Positions 26,715-35,157 of a stretch of 64,000 bases of DNA are shown here, in pieces. The translations under genes and the position numbers were made by a program. The DNA comes from an uncultured Flavobacterium sp. (lineage in GTDB: Bacteria; Bacteroidota; Bacteroidia; Flavobacteriales; Flavobacteriaceae), in the NCBI GenBank assembly GCA_943912855.1, contig CALTVC010000018.1:1-64000 (forward strand). Reading direction: 5' to 3'. The notes under the pieces are model-generated. The model was not told the DNA's origin. It ran no database searches and saw nothing but the letters and a program-made list of their open reading frames with translations. Within the stretch, counting starts at the first letter, position 1. The number at the start of each line of letters is the position of its first letter.

Positions 26715-28238
26715 TTACCCTATAATTTTTATAGATCCCTCCGAAGCGGTGCTGTAACCGTTTTCCTCGTATATGTGATAGTATCGTGTATACAATGGTA
26801 TATCGAAGGTATCACTAAGGTGGGTGGTGTGCTCCTGCGCCATCTTTTCGTTTCGCTCATCTTTCTTTACCTTTTCAATACCATTGGTACCCTCAGTAGC
26901 TTCAGCACCTTCAAGGGAAATCACAAGGTTAGGGCAGTTACCTTTATTGATACGTATCTTTAAGAACTGAGGGTTATTACCCTTCAGCATAGCGTTAAGG
27001 AAATAATACTTCTTGTTATGTGTGGCAGCTGCACCATACGTCTTCAGTATCACAGTCCAACCGTTGGCACGGAACTGATTCATTATCTGTTCAAACAACG
27101 TATTATCATCAGTCACTTGTTTGTTATTACCATCGTGGCCACCATACAGGTAAATAGTCTTATCCCTGTGCAGGCGATAATACTCAATTACTTTACCCGT
27201 AAGATCATCAAGAACCGCCGGATGTTTGGCATAGAACTCTTTAAGGTAGCGATACTCCCTAATCTCACCGCGCTCCTGGCTAACCGTAACACACTTGAAA
27301 ACGCCAAAGTCATACGATAATATCAAAGGCCTATCCTTATCTAAATCATTATCCATACTACAATCAAACGACTTATTGAAACCCCTTTGCTTCGGCATCC
27401 ATATCATACCTTCCAGGTAATTATTATCATAGTCCGTATAGTAATGCCTGTCCGCGTCCAGCTGAGGGTAAAAACCATTAGTAATAATGGTTTGCCTGAT
27501 ATTTAGGAATTCCGCTTCGTAAACCATTTCCGATGGCGAATTCTCTTTGGCTTTCGTAAAGTAATCAGAGCGCAACGTATGGTTACTTAGCGCACTGAAC
27601 ATCAGGAATAAATATTCCTTAGGGTTTTCTTTCGCCTTGTCCGCATACTTAAAAATCCATGATGCCTTTTTAGTCATAGGCATGGACCCTGTATACACTT
27701 CCGTACCCAACATACTGCACTTTTTAAAAATTTCCTGCTGTGCCCGGTTCGTCATCTGGGCTGAGTTGTACAGTTTCGTTTCGTCCTGCCCCTGTATTTC
27801 ATCGCCTATGCCACCGTAAGCATTCAAACCACGCCCGCTACGTTCGTTGTCCTGGCTTACCAACTGGAAAATAGCGCCGTTACTAAAGTGAATCACATTA
27901 TTCCATTGCTGCGGTTGTTGGTACGGCATGGCAAAGCCTTTCTTTTTCCCGGCACTGGATCCAATAACAAAATCTACATCCTGGTATAACCCCATTTTTT
28001 CAAGCGAACCAAGCGTGGAAGGCAGCGTATTAGTCATGGCCTGTGCGTAGGTGGACTGGGAAATAAAAAAAGATGCACGTGGCATCTGTCGGGCAAACTC
28101 ACAAATCGTGGGGCCTTGCAGGGATGATTTACCACCCCCACGGCCGCCAATGATCATTTTCGTTTTCTGTGGGGCAAAAATCGCCACCGCCTGGGGCAGG
28201 GTGAGCGTTATTTTTTTAATGAGTTTATCAAGTTTCAT
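26715..28238 (-). CDS. terL: Terminase large subunit
   Basis: 507 residues. Walker A GGRGGGKS at 31-38, a Walker B-like IGDEIQG near 150, and a nuclease domain beginning near 300 with LSYDFGVFK and later GGHDGNNKQVTDD. The ATPase drives DNA into the prohead; the nuclease cuts concatemers. Overlaps the small-subunit candidate by 11 nt. Confidence 0.9.
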   Translation of the reverse strand: MKLDKLIKKITLTLPQAVAIFAPQKTKMIIGGRGGGKSSLQGPTICEFARQMPRASFFISQSTYAQAMTNTLPSTLGSLEKMGLYQDVDFVIGSSAGKKKGFAMPYQQPQQWNNVIHFSNGAIFQLVSQDNERSGRGLNAYGGIGDEIQGQDETKLYNSAQMTNRAQQEIFKKCSMLGTEVYTGSMPMTKKASWIFKYADKAKENPKEYLFLMFSALSNHTLRSDYFTKAKENSPSEMVYEAEFLNIRQTIITNGFYPQLDADRHYYTDYDNNYLEGMIWMPKQRGFNKSFDCSMDNDLDKDRPLILSYDFGVFKCVTVSQERGEIREYRYLKEFYAKHPAVLDDLTGKVIEYYRLHRDKTIYLYGGHDGNNKQVTDDNTLFEQIMNQFRANGWTVILKTYGAAATHNKKYYFLNAMLKGNNPQFLKIRINKGNCPNLVISLEGAEATEGTNGIEKVKKDERNEKMAQEHTTHLSDTFDIPLYTRYYHIYEENGYSTASEGSIKIIG

Positions 28239-28806
28239 CGGTAGGAATATCTTCGTGTTCTACATCTATTACGTTAAGGTTGTTCAGGTCCACATACCCT
28301 TTTGAAGCAATATCTTTCAAAATGTCCATGTATGCTTTAGGGAAATCATATTCAATGGTAAGGTTAGCAAGTTTTTCAGCGTTAAATTCTGCATTATCTT
28401 CGTCTAGGAAACCACCCAATTTTATACGAATTTCAAGAGCCTTACCCTCTGACTTCATATCGCCCTTTTCTTTCGCACGACGGTAATAATCATTCGCATC
28501 CATAATTAAAATTGCCCGTTCTGCTTCCGGATCTCCCTTTAACACATCACCGTATAAACTTTTTGCATCTTTAATATCCCGGTAAATCTGAGCCATGCTA
28601 AGGCCTTTCTTTTCCTTCCAAAGATTAACGATTTCAAAAGGTGTGCGTTTATTAAGCAATAATATAAAAGCTTCGTACCAGCGATCGGCCTTTTCCTGTT
28701 GTTTTTCAGACAACGGAAACGCTTCCGGGTTACGATGGTAGGCCAAAATATGGGCAAAATCATCATCCCCGCGCTGTATTATCATTTCGCGTTTTTTCTT
28801 ATTCAT
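28228..28806 (-). CDS. terS: Terminase small subunit candidate
   Basis: 192 residues, helical, basic N-terminus (MNKKKREMIIQRGDDDFAHI), with a probable helix-turn-helix near 60-90 (MAQIYRDIKDAKSLYG). Position directly before terL and size fit DNA-recognition terminase subunits. Its start overlaps the methyltransferase stop by 8 nt. Confidence 0.7.
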   Translation of the reverse strand: MNKKKREMIIQRGDDDFAHILAYHRNPEAFPLSEKQQEKADRWYEAFILLLNKRTPFEIVNLWKEKKGLSMAQIYRDIKDAKSLYGDVLKGDPEAERAILIMDANDYYRRAKEKGDMKSEGKALEIRIKLGGFLDEDNAEFNAEKLANLTIEYDFPKAYMDILKDIASKGYVDLNNLNVIDVEHEDIPTDET

Positions 28807-29824
28807 AGCCTAATTTTTCAAGCCTATTTTTACCCCCTTCAAAATATTCATTATCAATTTCGCAGCCTATAAAGTGTACATCTATATTATTAGCTTTTGA
28901 AATTTCAAAGCAGGCTTCACCGGTGGAACCGCTACCCATAAAGAAATCAGCAACCACTACTTTTTCTTTACTCTTTGGTAATACTAAGGCCAAAAGGCGT
29001 TCAAGTAAACGGACTGGTTTTTGCGTAGGGTGAATGCTGCTATAATGGTCACGTACTTGCTTAATGATACTTTTTTCGTTCATGCCATCATCAAAAGAAC
29101 GTATAACAGAAACACTCCTATCTTCCTTTGTTATATCTGAACTAATGCTTATATTATTCGCTTGCCAGTTGTCACTTGTATCACGATATCGAATAATGCT
29201 TTTTTCGTTCATACCTTTAACAATACTTTGTATTGCATTTGCCGCGCGATCTCCTGATTTTCTTTTGTCTGAGGTAGTATTGTGCTTTGTAAAAGTATCG
29301 CAATATACTCTATCATCTCTCCTATTATGTTCTAAATATGCGGAAACAGCATCAAATGATTTAGTGTTATTAAATACGCTTTTCATACGCTTTATGTCCT
29401 GCACCACAGCATCAATATCATGTCCTTTCATTTCCAAGTACGGCACTTTTACCTTGTTTATCTTACCCTTACCTTTACAGTGGATAGAAACAGTTTCATG
29501 TACACGGCTTAATGCCATCAGCGGGCTTGAACATTGCGATTTATTCCAAACAATTTCTTCTTTGAAATCGAAACCTGATTCTTCAAGTATGGTATTCCAA
29601 CGGTAAAAAGAAGTCCCCCGTCCAAACATGACAATAAAACCGCCTTTCTTCAATAAGCGATAGCACTCACTAAAAAATAATCGTTCGTCGAATGGTCGTT
29701 CAAGTTTTTGACCCTTCAGGTATAGATAGGGCGGGTCTATGCAGATAATATCAAGTGATGCATCTGCCATGCCTTTCATTACGTTAAGGCAGTCTTCGTT
29801 ATGGAGGTTAAAGCTAAATTTCAC
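28799..29824 (-). CDS. DNA methyltransferase (N4/N6, DPPY type)
   Basis: 341 residues. Motif IV DPPY at 30-33 precedes motif I FMGSGS at 295-300 (beta order), the layout of N6-adenine or N4-cytosine methyltransferases. Between them lies a variable region (about 120-270) that probably holds target recognition; it carries an internal repeat, GMNEKSII, near 208 and 253. No partner endonuclease is nearby, so it is an orphan enzyme that may protect phage DNA from host restriction or control packaging, given its place directly before the terminase genes. Confidence 0.85.
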   Translation of the reverse strand: MKFSFNLHNEDCLNVMKGMADASLDIICIDPPYLYLKGQKLERPFDERLFFSECYRLLKKGGFIVMFGRGTSFYRWNTILEESGFDFKEEIVWNKSQCSSPLMALSRVHETVSIHCKGKGKINKVKVPYLEMKGHDIDAVVQDIKRMKSVFNNTKSFDAVSAYLEHNRRDDRVYCDTFTKHNTTSDKRKSGDRAANAIQSIVKGMNEKSIIRYRDTSDNWQANNISISSDITKEDRSVSVIRSFDDGMNEKSIIKQVRDHYSSIHPTQKPVRLLERLLALVLPKSKEKVVVADFFMGSGSTGEACFEISKANNIDVHFIGCEIDNEYFEGGKNRLEKLGYE

Positions 29825-30584
29825 CGTTAATCAGTTTAGTAATTTTTGTCAATTCATCTTCCTGGGCTATCAGGTTCGCATCCTGCCGGGCAATCTTTTT
29901 ATCCAATGCCGTACGTTGCGCCACTGTATCGGCACTTTCGCGCAATGTTACGTTCGCATCACGGCGTTTTTTAAGGTTGGAAATACTACTAAAAAGTTGT
30001 TGTTGCCTGCGCAACTGCGCTGCAGGCGAAAGCCCGGCATGTGCATCAGTTTTCGTTTCAATAGGGGGGAGGGTTCGATGGTCAAGGAAATACTGAATCT
30101 TTTTCCAGCACGCGCGGTTACGCTCAAAGTTCTGGTGTATTTTCCACTGAATTTCAAAAGCCTTTTCGCTTTCATCTGCCGGCACTTCGTTCAGTTCCAC
30201 CTTTAGCATGCAGTTTTCCCTGAACAGATCCATGGCTTCTTTATACACGGGGCGTAGCGCCGAAGGCAAATCATTAAACAAAAGGGGCTTTTTCTCGGCC
30301 TGTACGCGTTTTTCCACCAACACCACAGCATTATCCACGGCGATTGGTTTTACAGCCACAGGCGCAACGCTTGTACGCACAGGTATGGCGTGCGATACCT
30401 TTGGCATAGTACCCAATGCCTTTTTTAATTCATACTTCAGTTTGTCAACGTTTTTGGGGGTTTCTGCACGGCTCAGCACTTGTATTAATTTAACCGGCGC
30501 ACCCTTGCATTGACTAAGCAGCGCAAGGCCATCGGTATACACAGGCGTGTTAAACCATGCCGATATTTTTTCAGGTAATTCCAT
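29814..30584 (-). CDS. Hypothetical phage protein, 256 residues
   Basis: Starts MELPEKISAWFNTPVYTDGL. The C-terminal half is a coiled coil rich in Lys, Glu and Gln (about 165-256). Overlaps the methyltransferase by 11 nt and the previous gene by 1 nt. Function unknown; co-expressed with packaging genes. Confidence 0.55.
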   Translation of the reverse strand: MELPEKISAWFNTPVYTDGLALLSQCKGAPVKLIQVLSRAETPKNVDKLKYELKKALGTMPKVSHAIPVRTSVAPVAVKPIAVDNAVVLVEKRVQAEKKPLLFNDLPSALRPVYKEAMDLFRENCMLKVELNEVPADESEKAFEIQWKIHQNFERNRACWKKIQYFLDHRTLPPIETKTDAHAGLSPAAQLRRQQQLFSSISNLKKRRDANVTLRESADTVAQRTALDKKIARQDANLIAQEDELTKITKLINGEI

Positions 30585-30919
30585 TAATCGGTAAGTTTTG
30601 GCACGGTGAAAACATCATCCTTAAGGTCAAAAACACTCATAAGGCACCACCCGTTTACCATAACTTTACTAATGGTAGTAACGGCTCTATCTTCCTTTTC
30701 GGTAGTTGTGGTAAATTCCTGAACCCAAACATGGCGGGTGTGGCCTAGTTCAGAAAGTATTTGGTTTAAATCATAATCAGAAATACAGTCCACAGGAAAC
30801 GTAAGCCATAGAAATTTCAGTAAATCCTGCGTACCCCGCCTGAAGTTGGCACGGTCTGGGTCGCTTTCTGTAAAATGCGCCTCTATAAAATCTTTTATTT
30901 CGGTTTTGTACTGATTCAC
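30584..30919 (-). CDS. Hypothetical phage protein, 111 residues
   Basis: A longer frame begins at TTG 30937, but that codon lies inside the -7 box of late promoter 4, so GTG 30919 (MNQYKTEIKDFIEAHF) is the better start. Small, soluble, Cys-poor. First gene of the packaging unit. Not recognised. Confidence 0.6.
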   Translation of the reverse strand: MNQYKTEIKDFIEAHFTESDPDRANFRRGTQDLLKFLWLTFPVDCISDYDLNQILSELGHTRHVWVQEFTTTTEKEDRAVTTISKVMVNGWCLMSVFDLKDDVFTVPKLTD

Positions 30920-30934
30920 AACTTTACATTTATG

Positions 30935-30971
30935 CAAAAATGTAAAGTGTAGCGCACACCTAACAGGACAG
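30935..30971 (-). promoter_or_regulatory. Late promoter 4 (packaging unit)
   Basis: Minus strand CTGTCCTGTT (30971-30962), 19-nt spacer, CATTTTTG (30942-30935). Directly follows the terminator at 30986-31009. Confidence 0.8.
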
Positions 30972-30985
30972 TATTTTAAACGAAA

Positions 30986-31009
30986 AAATCCCCTCTTTAA
31001 AGGGGATTT
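30986..31009 (-). terminator. Terminator of the capsid unit
   Basis: AAATCCCC / GGGGATTT, 8-bp stem with 8-nt loop; on the minus strand a T6 run follows. Between the stop at 31046 and late promoter 4. Confidence 0.8.
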
Positions 31010-31045
31010 CGCATATAACCAAAACTCAATTATGAAAAAAGCATA

Positions 31046-31570
31046 CTAATTGTACACACGTATTTCGATTGTCTGTGAAAAACCATCTATTCCGGTACCT
31101 GAAGAATCATACTGAATAATATCAATCCTATCTGCCGTACCTCTTGTAATTGTAAAACCTTTTAAACTGGTTGAATTACCTGAAAAATTTGACGAAAAAG
31201 AGGGCATTATACATGTTTTACCAGAAGGGAAAGCGCCAGATAGCGTAGCGGTATAAACACCTGCGGATGTAGGCCTAGCCCACACTATATTACCTATGGT
31301 GTTTTCAAAAACAGTAACAACAGGGGTTGCCGTTCCGGTTTGAGATACTTGCGCTACATAAACCTTATATGGTTTTAAAATACCATCCTGCTGGTCTACA
31401 TAATCAACAATTGCTTTTTCTGTAGCCCCGTGCAGAGCAGGGGTAATTTTGTTTGCACTCGTTCGGTTGGTTATGTTCGCATCTATCGTTGCTTTAAGCT
31501 GCGTATTCGTAACCTGAGCACTCATAATGAGTGATACCGAAAATAAAATAAGGGTTAAAAATCTTTTCAT
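31046..31570 (-). CDS. Secreted phage protein, 174 residues
   Basis: Signal peptide MKRFLTLILFSVSLIMSAQ, then an N-terminal helix (TNTQLKATIDANITNRTSAN) and a beta-rich C-terminal domain. The 22 bp spanning its start (31556-31577) are identical to those of the fibre-like gene (22984-23005), so the two export modules share an origin. Last gene of the capsid unit. Function unknown. Confidence 0.6.
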   Translation of the reverse strand: MKRFLTLILFSVSLIMSAQVTNTQLKATIDANITNRTSANKITPALHGATEKAIVDYVDQQDGILKPYKVYVAQVSQTGTATPVVTVFENTIGNIVWARPTSAGVYTATLSGAFPSGKTCIMPSFSSNFSGNSTSLKGFTITRGTADRIDIIQYDSSGTGIDGFSQTIEIRVYN

Positions 31571-31585
31571 GTTATTTAAAGGTTT

Positions 31586-31603
31586 ACCGCCCCGTAGGGC
31601 GGT
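31586..31603. other. GC-rich hairpin in the gap 31571-31679
   Basis: ACCGCCC, loop CGTA, GGGCGGT. The T run lies on the plus-strand side only, so it does not look like a terminator for the leftward transcript; it may cap or shape the leader of the 174-residue gene. Confidence 0.4.
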
Positions 31604-31679
31604 GTTGTTTTTTTACTGTGAGTAATTACTCGGCGGACCCATAAGCATCGTTATACGCGCTCGTGTAGGCCACGCTAGT

Positions 31680-32237
31680 TCAGGCTTTCATTGTTACATC
31701 AAACGTATCCGGGTAAATCGGTGCCGGGTACTTCTGTTTGTCTATAAAAGTGTAAGTACCGCTGTTTTTTCCTTCCAGCGGGCCTTCGGTAACACCACTA
31801 AAGTCAGAAGGGTATGCCGTACTCAGTAAACTGCCAAGCTGACGAAGGTTACCGCTGCCAACTTCCCTGAACAGGATTACCCCCTCAAAGTTTTTAATAA
31901 GGCGGTCAAAAGCCAGGCGTTCCACATCACTGCCACGGGTTTCAAAAACCAACTGGTTTTGATACAAACGCCCGCCGCGTTCGCCTATAGGCGTAGTGGT
32001 AAGCGCACCTGTTTCCAGCACGGCTTTAATAGAGGTAAACCCTTTACCAGATGGGTGCGTGTGCGCCGCCTGTATGGTTACCAGGTCGGCAATATCGGTG
32101 TATCCGTCAATGGTAGATGCAGGTGCGCCTACTACGGTAAAATCACCAATAGGGCACAGCAGTATTTCTGTGGCGATACCCGCAATAGGTTCAGCAACGG
32201 CACCGCCCACGTTGTTTAAATTTGGTGTAAATCCCAT
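31680..32237 (-). CDS. Putative structural protein, 185 residues
   Basis: Starts MGFTPNLNNVGGAVAEPIAG. Beta-rich, no export signal. Third gene after the capsid gene, a place often taken by head decoration, head completion or major tail proteins; not decided. After the TGA stop an in-frame reading continues for 17 codons (31629-31679) to TAA; see findings. Confidence 0.55.
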   Translation of the reverse strand: MGFTPNLNNVGGAVAEPIAGIATEILLCPIGDFTVVGAPASTIDGYTDIADLVTIQAAHTHPSGKGFTSIKAVLETGALTTTPIGERGGRLYQNQLVFETRGSDVERLAFDRLIKNFEGVILFREVGSGNLRQLGSLLSTAYPSDFSGVTEGPLEGKNSGTYTFIDKQKYPAPIYPDTFDVTMKA

Positions 32238-32240
32238 GGT

Positions 32241-32666
32241 TTATACTTTTTTAATGAAGTGAGGCTTCGTTTCAAATACTTCCTGCAGAAGGGCTTCATC
32301 TTCCAAAACCTTTTCGGTTTCGTGTTTTTGTCCTTTGTACCTGAAATCAGGAATGGTAAAGCAATACCTTTCACCATCAGGCGCGGTAAAACCGTACTGC
32401 ACTTCCGTGGCTTCTTCTAGGGCTTCTGTTTTTTCCTGTAACGCTTCGGTAAGCGTGTCAACCTGGGCCAATATAGGCGCGGTTATTCCTTCAATAACCT
32501 TTACCAGACTTATTGGATCTTTGCCTTCCACTGTAATTGTAAGGTCTGTCGCAGGTTCTACAATCAGTCCCTGATTACGAAGGAAAGCCACAACGTCAAT
32601 GGTGTTACCTGTAAGTACCACCACGGCACTTTTTGCCGCGGTGGTGTTATTTTTATCTTTTGCCAT
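32241..32666 (-). CDS. Hypothetical phage protein, 141 residues
   Basis: Starts MAKDKNNTTAAKSAVVVLTG. An N-terminal alpha/beta part is followed by a helical stretch (VDTLTEALQEKTEALEEA) and a beta part (YGFTAPDGERYCFTIPDF). Directly after the capsid gene. Function unknown. Confidence 0.55.
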   Translation of the reverse strand: MAKDKNNTTAAKSAVVVLTGNTIDVVAFLRNQGLIVEPATDLTITVEGKDPISLVKVIEGITAPILAQVDTLTEALQEKTEALEEATEVQYGFTAPDGERYCFTIPDFRYKGQKHETEKVLEDEALLQEVFETKPHFIKKV

Positions 32667-32678
32667 GTCTATATAAGA

Positions 32679-33641
32679 TTAAGCGGGTTTGTAAACGTAA
32701 ACAAGTGGATTGTAGCCAAATCCAAGGCCTTCCCACCAGTCGCAAAGGAATTTAACCAAACGGCCATCTTTCTGTATTTCAGGTTCTGACATACCGTTGA
32801 ATTTCCTCAGATAACCGTAATTTTCATCAACTGTATACCAGATGTACGGGCTACCGGCCATTGATGGTAAAGATTTTAGTTTTACGGTTTCAGAAAAATC
32901 TATGGTTAGTTTTTCAGCATCGTAGTTTATATCTGTACCATGTGTATTACGCTTATCGCGCAGATACCACTTCAAAATGGTGGCAGACATATAAATAGTA
33001 CCAGGAACTGTTTTAAGAAGATCATCAATTGCGTCGCTGAATTCTTCTATTGCATCAAATGCGTTACTCGCAGTAATAGGAGCGCTCAGCGTTACCGCCT
33101 GCATTTTCTTTGTAACGTCAGTTTCGGCAAGGCCCGTGTCTATTTTCTTTTTAAGTCCGTCCATACTGCCGGCAGTAGTACCCGCCACGCCATCTGTCGG
33201 CGCAAGATAAGAACCACCCCAGTACGCCTTTGTTTCCATGTCGTGCGCACGGTTTTTCAATAGGTATTCTTCCAGGTACCAGCGTACGATTGGCCACTGC
33301 GCTCTGTCTTGTTCCTTAATGTTTTGCAAAAAGCCCAGATAAGAACCCTTCACATCATCAGGCCATAGTTCAGAATCGATTTTAATGTTAAACAAATCGA
33401 TTTTGTTCGGCTTAAATTCAGCGCTGCCTTTTGGTGTAAACTTCTTTTGGAAAGCCTGAACCAGTTCGGTAAAGATAACGTTGCTAAACTTGTACGTATC
33501 ATTTTCGGTAATGATAGGCACAGCATAACCAGGCGTTACGGCTATTTGGCGTAGGAGCGTTTTAAGGCGATCCATGTTCTGACCTTCGTTAATGTAAACG
33601 CTGCCAAACTGCGCTACAAGGTCGGTTTTAACTATTCCCAT
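32679..33641 (-). CDS. Major capsid protein
   Basis: 320 residues, right after the protease-scaffold gene (2 nt) as in HK97-like phages. The N-terminal helix and loop (MGIVKTDLVAQFGSVYINEG) and the C-terminal region (FLCDWWEGLGFGYNPLVYVY) fit a capsid fold, but no short motif proves it. Size, order and the absence of another candidate support the call. Confidence 0.75.
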   Translation of the reverse strand: MGIVKTDLVAQFGSVYINEGQNMDRLKTLLRQIAVTPGYAVPIITENDTYKFSNVIFTELVQAFQKKFTPKGSAEFKPNKIDLFNIKIDSELWPDDVKGSYLGFLQNIKEQDRAQWPIVRWYLEEYLLKNRAHDMETKAYWGGSYLAPTDGVAGTTAGSMDGLKKKIDTGLAETDVTKKMQAVTLSAPITASNAFDAIEEFSDAIDDLLKTVPGTIYMSATILKWYLRDKRNTHGTDINYDAEKLTIDFSETVKLKSLPSMAGSPYIWYTVDENYGYLRKFNGMSEPEIQKDGRLVKFLCDWWEGLGFGYNPLVYVYKPA

Positions 33642-33643
33642 TT

Positions 33644-34966
33644 TTAAGAATTATTAAGTCCGTTCATATCTATACCAAACACTTCAGCACTCCCTTTAGG
33701 GTTGTTGCCTTTAGTATCCACATCTGTTTTTGTCGGTTTTGCCCCATCAGCAGCGTTGTAGGCTGCGTACTTGGTTTTCAGGTTGGCAAGGTTTTCGGCT
33801 GTGGTAGCGGCAGGGGTAAGGCCTGCGGCTTCTACCATGGCGGTAACCTCGGCACTCACGGCATTAGTAGCGGTGGTGTGTGCGGTATTGGCATCAGCCA
33901 GCGCGGTTTCGGCGGTGGTTTTCGCAGCTTCGGCGGCGGTAACCTTTCCGGTAAGTTCGGTAATGGTCGCCGCATCGGCTTCAATACCAGATTCAAGGGC
34001 GTCAAGTTGTTCGGCGTTCAGGTACGAACCCTTTTCTGCCGTTTCCGCCAGGGGTGCGTTTAAACCCAAAACAGCCTGCACCCGGGCACGTTGTTTTGAC
34101 ATATTATTATTGTTGTTAGAATTAGCATTTGCAAGTTCAAAAACCTTATCAATGGCGGTTTGAAGCGTTCCCACTTCATCAATTAATCCCATTGCAAGGG
34201 CACCGTTTGCATCCCATGTACCACCTTTTAAAGTTTCGGCGTTAAGTTTAGGGCGTGCGGCGTTCATATCTGCATGGAAAGTATCGGTAATCGGGTCAAG
34301 TTCATTCTTAATATACCCTTCCGGTTTACCTTGTAAAAGTTCCTCGAAATTCCTGTTCTTTTCAGTTGATTTTGTGGCGTATTCAGTGATCACTTTCGCG
34401 CCCTGTTTTTCGTAATATCCTGTAAAATCAATGAAATGTATCATGGTGCCGATTGAACCAATGGCATCGGCACGTTTGTTTGCTACAATATAAGATGCGG
34501 CGCTACCGATGTAATACGCAGCGCTACACATAAGGCCATCGGTATATGACACAATAGGTTTACCGAAATTCCGTATATAGTCATGAAATTCAGGTGTTCC
34601 GCTTACCTGACCGCCCCCGCTGTCAATATCCATTACAATACCTACGCACGCAGAATCATTCCTGTAATTTTCCAGGATACGCATTTTACTTTTTGTACCT
34701 TGAGGCCCACAATCTTGGCTATATTTATAAATGGGGTCTTTTAAATCTAAAATCACAGCATACTGATCAGGCCCTTTTGGCGTGCCTGTTTGCGCAGCGC
34801 CATTTCGCATGACTGTAGAAACGGGCGTTTCTTCTTCAGTAGGCGGAGTTTCTACAGTGCCATTCCCTTGCATTAAAACAATAAGCGATGGCAAAAGCGA
34901 TTTGCCATACTCTTCATGGATAAACCATTTGCCACCAAGTATTGAATGCAGATTTTTGACACTCAT
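33644..34966 (-). CDS. Head maturation protease fused to scaffold (S49/SppA type)
   Basis: 440 residues. An S49 peptidase domain (about 60-280): DSGGGQVSGTPEF near 110, nucleophile Ser in MCSAAYYIGSA near 147, and a Lys candidate in ATKSTEKNR near 198. A long Ala/Thr/Glu-rich helical region follows (about 310-400, ELTGKVTAAEAAKTTAETAL), as in scaffold proteins. So protease and scaffold are one chain, cleaved during head maturation. First gene after late promoter 5; capsid follows. Confidence 0.85.
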   Translation of the reverse strand: MSVKNLHSILGGKWFIHEEYGKSLLPSLIVLMQGNGTVETPPTEEETPVSTVMRNGAAQTGTPKGPDQYAVILDLKDPIYKYSQDCGPQGTKSKMRILENYRNDSACVGIVMDIDSGGGQVSGTPEFHDYIRNFGKPIVSYTDGLMCSAAYYIGSAASYIVANKRADAIGSIGTMIHFIDFTGYYEKQGAKVITEYATKSTEKNRNFEELLQGKPEGYIKNELDPITDTFHADMNAARPKLNAETLKGGTWDANGALAMGLIDEVGTLQTAIDKVFELANANSNNNNNMSKQRARVQAVLGLNAPLAETAEKGSYLNAEQLDALESGIEADAATITELTGKVTAAEAAKTTAETALADANTAHTTATNAVSAEVTAMVEAAGLTPAATTAENLANLKTKYAAYNAADGAKPTKTDVDTKGNNPKGSAEVFGIDMNGLNNS

Positions 34967-34992
34967 AGTATTGTACTCATTTTAGAACGGTA

Positions 34993-35029
34993 CAAACATA
35001 AAACCAACTCCACACCCGTAACAGGACAC
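34993..35029 (-). promoter_or_regulatory. Late promoter 5 (protease-capsid unit)
   Basis: Minus strand GTGTCCTGTT (35029-35020), 19-nt spacer, TATGTTTG (35000-34993). This copy has both the late box and an exact TAnnTTTG. Directly after the terminator 35042-35066. Confidence 0.85.
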
Positions 35030-35036
35030 TTTTTTG

Positions 35037-35113
35037 CATAAAAAAAGCCCCGTAAATACAGGGCTTTTCTCAATTAACTTAATTTTTAAACAAACACAAA
35101 TTATTCAGATAGC
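35037..35113 (-). ncRNA. Small RNA candidate between late promoters 6 and 5 (~75 nt)
   Basis: Late promoter 6 would start transcription near 35113; the terminator stem AAAGCCCTGTA / TACGGGGCTTT (35042-35066, one U-G pair valid on the minus strand) with T7 ends it near 35037. No gene fits between. Either a small RNA made in the late phase or the remains of a deleted gene. Confidence 0.5.
35042..35066 (-). terminator. Terminator before late promoter 5
   Basis: Eleven-bp stem, 2-nt loop, T7 on the minus strand; sits 12 nt before the late box at 35029. Confidence 0.8.
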
Positions 35114-35118
35114 GATGG

Positions 35119-35155
35119 CAAATATTGCCATTGCGATAAAAACCACACAGGACAC
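35119..35155 (-). promoter_or_regulatory. Late promoter 6
   Basis: Minus strand GTGTCCTGTG (35155-35146), 19-nt spacer, AATATTTG (35126-35119). It begins 3 nt after the stop codon of the gene at 35158. Last base of the box differs (G for T). Confidence 0.7.
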
Positions 35156-35157
35156 TT

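Noticed and set aside
29064..29606. Rightward frame of 180 codons
   Set aside because: Antisense to the methyltransferase, whose motifs are intact.
28799..29824. Restriction-modification system
   Set aside because: No endonuclease gene adjacent; the HNH protein at 38093 is of the homing type.
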